From Ursus arctos (Eukaryota; Chordata; Mammalia; Carnivora; Ursidae): a DNA stretch of 64,000 bases. Shown here in pieces: positions 60,301-64,000 of the stretch. The translations under genes and the position numbers were made by a program. A model generated the notes under the pieces. That model saw nothing but the letters and a program-made list of their open reading frames with translations, did not search any database and was not told the DNA's origin. The DNA lies in assembly GCF_023065955.2 (NCBI RefSeq), contig NC_079873.1:102276128-102340127 (forward strand), read 5' to 3'. Each line of letters begins with the position of its first letter. Position 1 is the first letter of the stretch.

Positions 60301-61390
60301 CAATATATATTAACAATTAAAAATACCTGCAGTGAATAGTATCCACATTGTATAGAAGAATGAAATCATCCGTTTAGCCTGCCCTGTGTGAGAGGGACAT
60401 ATTTGAACAAGGCAGCCACAAGCCATAGTAAGTTGCTGTGGTCATTTCACTTTTCATGGTGTAGCACCATTTATTACATACCTAGCCCTTTAAAGAGGTG
60501 AAAAGCCAAAGAACATGACCTTAGGTTTTAGCATTTTATTAACTCTGTACCTTTTGTACTATTTCTACAGCCACTTTTACCCTATTTCTCTTAGTATTCT
60601 TTTTAATAAGAAATAGATGGTAGATTGTTAGATTGTAATCTAAGAAAATATGTGTGTGCACACATGGTAGTTCCCCATAACAAAAGGAACAGTTACTTCC
60701 TTGAGTTTTTAGATCTTTTCTATTTCCCAACCTGTGCATCTATTTTGATAAGTCTATAAATACTTGGGTTTTAAAGAATTAAAGTTACTGAAGAACAGTG
60801 GGGAACTTACAGTACTTATGTCCTGATGCCCTATTGTCCCTTGCTTCATCATGCTAGTGAGAATATTGAAGCTATTTTTTTAATATTAGACAACTTAACT
60901 ACTTAACCAGTAACTATTGTAGTAACTGAACAATGGGGCCAAATATACAATCCAAGCTTGTAAGGGAGCTAGAAAGGCTGAGACTACTCCATCTGGCCAG
61001 GGTAGATCCAGGCTAATCCTAAGGAGTCAGTACCCAGAGTTCAACTAGCCAGAAGGGTCTTACAGGTGCTGTTGGCCAAATCCAGGGAAGTCAGAGAGGA
61101 AGAGATGGGTTGCATCTAGACACTGGAGGTAAGGAAGGAAGTCCAGGAGAGCCAGCTGGGAGAAAAGAGAACTCTGAACTTAGAGACTGTGCTTTGCCCT
61201 GTTTTATACTTCCTTGTTGGGTCTGATAGGCCCGACCCCAGGTATTAATTGTAGCCTGAAGGTCAAGAGCTTAAGGTATTCTCTGATCCTAAATGGGGCA
61301 GAGGCAGAGGAAATGAGATCACTGGGAGGTTTTCAGAGACAAAATCTGAGTTAAAGTAATTCATCTCTGGGCCTTTGGGGTCATTTCCTT
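60300..61390. other. OCRL intron 3 DNA without recognised features
   Basis: Unique-looking intronic sequence with no splice-bounded open segment or repeat that I can name. Confidence 0.4.
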
Positions 61391-61397
61391 GGCTTTT

Positions 61398-61733
61398 TTT
61401 TTTTTTTAGATTTTTAAAATTTTATTCATTTTTAGAGAGTGGGGGAGGGACAGAGGAGGAGGGAGCCCCATGCTCAGAGCCCACAGAGCCAGTTGGAGCC
61501 GGATGCAGGGCTCTATCTCATGACCCTGGGATCACGACCTGAGCTGAAATCAAGAGTTGAGCACTCAACCACCTGAGCCACCCAGGTGCCCCTTGGCTTT
61601 CTTAAAGAATTATTTAGAGGCACCTGGCTGGGTCAGTCAGTAGGGCATGTAACTCTTGATCTCGGTGTTACATATTCAAACCCCAGGTTGGGTGTAGAAA
61701 TTACTTAAAAATAAATTTAAAAAAAAAAAAGAA
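61398..61733. mobile_element. CAN SINE (minus) next to an old short CAN SINE (plus)
   Basis: A minus copy at 61398-61590 is flanked by CCTTGGCTTT-type repeats. About 25 bp later there is a short plus copy at 61617-61733 ending GGGTGTAGAAATTACTT and an A-rich tail. Confidence 0.9.
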
Positions 61734-62105
61734 TTAACTAAGTGACACAGTTAGATTATATTAAATCAGTGTGTTATAGTTTAGTGGAATTAAACTCACC
61801 TTCACTTGAATTAACATGTTTATATTGCCTACTATTGTCGTTCCTTGATTTGCTTTGAGGCGTTCCATTTGGTTATTTGTTCAGTTTAGTTTTCTTTTAG
61901 TTGAATTGCTCATAATCTTTAGAACCTAGTGCTTCCAAAATCCATTTTTAAAAATGCTAAACAAAAAAGCAAAGGATTTTTAATGTTTTCTAAGACCTAG
62001 GAGTGGTGACTGAGAGAAGCAGTTATTTATTTAGGCATATGCTTCTTTTAGTTGTAATGAATGGTTTTCTCTTCCCTAATCCTGTTCTTTCTTCTTTACC
62101 CTCAG

Positions 62106-62144
62106 AAGCAGAAGAAACTCTTTTGATTGATATAGCTTCTAACA
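62106..62144 (+). CDS. OCRL: OCRL exon 4 (residues 67-80), clathrin-box microexon
   Basis: This 39-nt exon has the acceptor ACCCTCAG and donor GTGAGT. It encodes (E)AEETLLIDIASN and one base of S80, identical to human. LIDIA (73-77) is the known clathrin-binding box in a loop of the OCRL PH domain. Entry and exit phases are equal, so skipping would delete 13 residues in frame. Confidence 0.95.
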
Positions 62145-63013
62145 GTGAGTACCATTCTGAATGGAGTTTATTTTCATTCAACATATATTTAATTGAATAC
62201 CCACTATATTAAGACCCCTTTTTTGGCACATTTTAATTTTACCATCTTATCCTGTATTCTTCTTTTTCTTAAGGCAGCCATACAAATTAACTTTTCCCCC
62301 TAAAAACATTTAGTGTAAACATAAGAAAAGCCAGGTGGCTGGCAAGAATCTTTAAAAAGTTGAAGATGTGATCTGCTTCTCTAATGGTGAACTTCTTTGA
62401 GCCATCAGTATTTTTGCCATCAGTGGTTTTATGTTTTTTTTTAACTGCTGTTATATTTTAAAATTTTTTCTCAGTCGCTTTTTATTTTTGCATATGAAAT
62501 CATAATGTTTTCCTTCATTCATTATATCATTTTGGGAGGCTATAGAGTCCCTCTTGTACTGGAGATACCTTGCTTGTCTCAGGCTACCTCTTTTTCCTTA
62601 AAATTATTTTGGTCATTTATTTAAGCTCCATCCCCTCAAGGCATCCCTTTATCAGAAAGAACATGGTCTTCCTTCTCACTGTTTCAGTTTTCTCATTTTT
62701 ATCTGTTTGAAGCAAATCATCATTGACTTTCTGTGCAAGCTGTTCTCTGTTTATCATCTAATTGTACTGTGTTATGGGGAGGAGAAAATGGGCACTTGAA
62801 TGCTACCTTGACTACTGGGTGGTTGCTATGGAAAAGAGTTTGTGACCACATGAATGTAAATCAAACTGGTTGCCTTATCTCTTGCTTGAGTCCTTGAATG
62901 AGTGGGGTTTAGCTCTTAGCTTGGGGCTATGGGTTATACATAATTTTGTTTAGAAACAGTCCCTGTCCTTGCCACCATTAATTTGTATTGAACAGTTTAG
63001 ATAGGCTTTTTCT
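62145..63013. other. OCRL intron 4 DNA without recognised features
   Basis: T-rich intronic sequence. OCRL exon 5 (expected to start GT GGC TGC AAG) was looked for up to 64000 and not found. Confidence 0.45.
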
Positions 63014-63210
63014 GGGGCGCCTGGGTGGCACAGCGGTTAAGCGTCTGCCTTCGGCTCAGGGCGTGATCCCAGCGTTCTGGGTTCGAGCACCACATCAGGC
63101 TCCTCTGCTATGAGCCTGCTTCTTCCTCTCCCACTCCCCCTGTTTGTGTTCCCTCTCTCGCTGGCTGTCTCCATCTCTGTTAAATAAATAAATAAAATCT
63201 TTAAAAAAAA
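63014..63210 (+). mobile_element. Young CAN SINE with TSD
   Basis: A near-consensus copy flanked by TAGATAGGCTTTTTCT (62998-63013) and TAGATAGGCTTTTCT (63211-63225). Confidence 0.96.
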
Positions 63211-64000
63211 TAGATAGGCTTTTCTGATTTGGGTTTTATTATTCTTTTCTTTGGTCATGGATTTTAGAAGTCTTAAGAGTTGATTCTGAAAAGCTAAATA
63301 AACCCAGCTGCTGATTTCTGCAGGTATCCAAGAGAGCAAGTAACTTACTATCTATGTCTTCTTGTGCTTAGAAAGGAGAAACCAGAAACAACACTAAAAA
63401 AGCAAAATTTGAGCAAAAACAGTTCAGCAGTGACTGACATTGCTGTCAAGATAAGATTCCAAAATGTCCTGTTCTACCTGTAGAAAAAGATATTTGATCC
63501 AAAACTGAAAAGTTAAACTGAGCTGTGCCTTTTCTCTTATAAACACCTATTTATGGCATTAGTTCTTTTGGCTTCTTCTACATAGAAATTAGCCATGTGT
63601 TGCTGTGTCCAGAGTTTGAGTTACTGGATCATAGCAGGGTAATAGTTCAGTAACCACTTGAATAAAATCCTTTGTTATTTCTGCCCATTTAGTAATTTTG
63701 CAGTGAAACAGGTTTTATCTTGATCTTTGGGCTTCATACATAAGCCTTTAGAGCATATAGCATGTTGCGGGAGGGAGGCCCTGGGTTTGTTAGGCTGGCC
63801 TGATTTTAACGTAAATATGTATTTTCCCATTATCTGGATGTTGGTATTAAACCTTTTAAAATAATTTTTTCTGATTATTGAGGTAATAAATATATCTTCA
63901 TTATATACAATATGGAAAATTCAGAAAAGTTTGAAGTATCAAATTAAAATTATGCTCCTGCAATCTAGAGATCACCACTGTAGTTAACATTGTTATGTAT

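Overview
The window is mammalian nuclear DNA from a carnivoran. It holds about 39 copies of the tRNA-Lys-derived CAN SINE (heads reading GGGGCGCCTGGGTGGC, tails of AATAAA repeats). Many are of the 'CACAGCGGTTAAGCGTCTGCC' kind, which I associate with bears and pinnipeds, so a caniform (ursid or seal-like) X chromosome is my best guess. No bacterial-style genes, RNA genes or CRISPR arrays are visible.

Two divergently transcribed genes fill most of the window. On the minus strand, SMARCA1 (SNF2L, the ISWI-family chromatin-remodelling ATPase) starts in a CpG island near 36.3 kb and runs left off the window. I place 17 coding exons with canonical GT-AG borders. They join into an uninterrupted 739-codon frame covering the N-terminus, the whole two-lobe SNF2 ATPase and the segment after it. 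The HAND-SANT-SLIDE exons lie outside. On the plus strand, OCRL (the Lowe syndrome inositol polyphosphate 5-phosphatase) starts in a second CpG island at 53.18 kb. Its first four coding exons are present, covering the first two thirds of the PH domain and the clathrin-box loop. In human both genes lie next to each other at Xq25-q26, head to head, as here.

Layout: 1-2.07 kb, SMARCA1 intron 17 with nested L1 remnants; 2.07-36.35 kb, SMARCA1 exons 17 to 1, with introns rich in SINEs, old L1, MIR and L2; 31.3-41.4 kb, a 10-kb SINE-free zone around the SMARCA1 promoter; 36.4-53.1 kb, intergenic DNA with LINE, SINE, MER5A-like and LTR-like elements; 53.18-64 kb, OCRL exons 1-4.

Two observations stand out. 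First, the 36-nt alternative SMARCA1 exon 13, which adds 12 residues inside the second ATPase lobe, lies wholly within an old L1 in antisense. It is an exonised piece of the L1 ORF2 tail that keeps both splice sites and the frame. Second, OCRL intron 1 looks like a minor-spliceosome (U12-type) intron: the donor begins GTATCC and a CCTTGAC branch-like element lies 13 nt before the end. The 3' border that keeps the expected protein is AT rather than AG.
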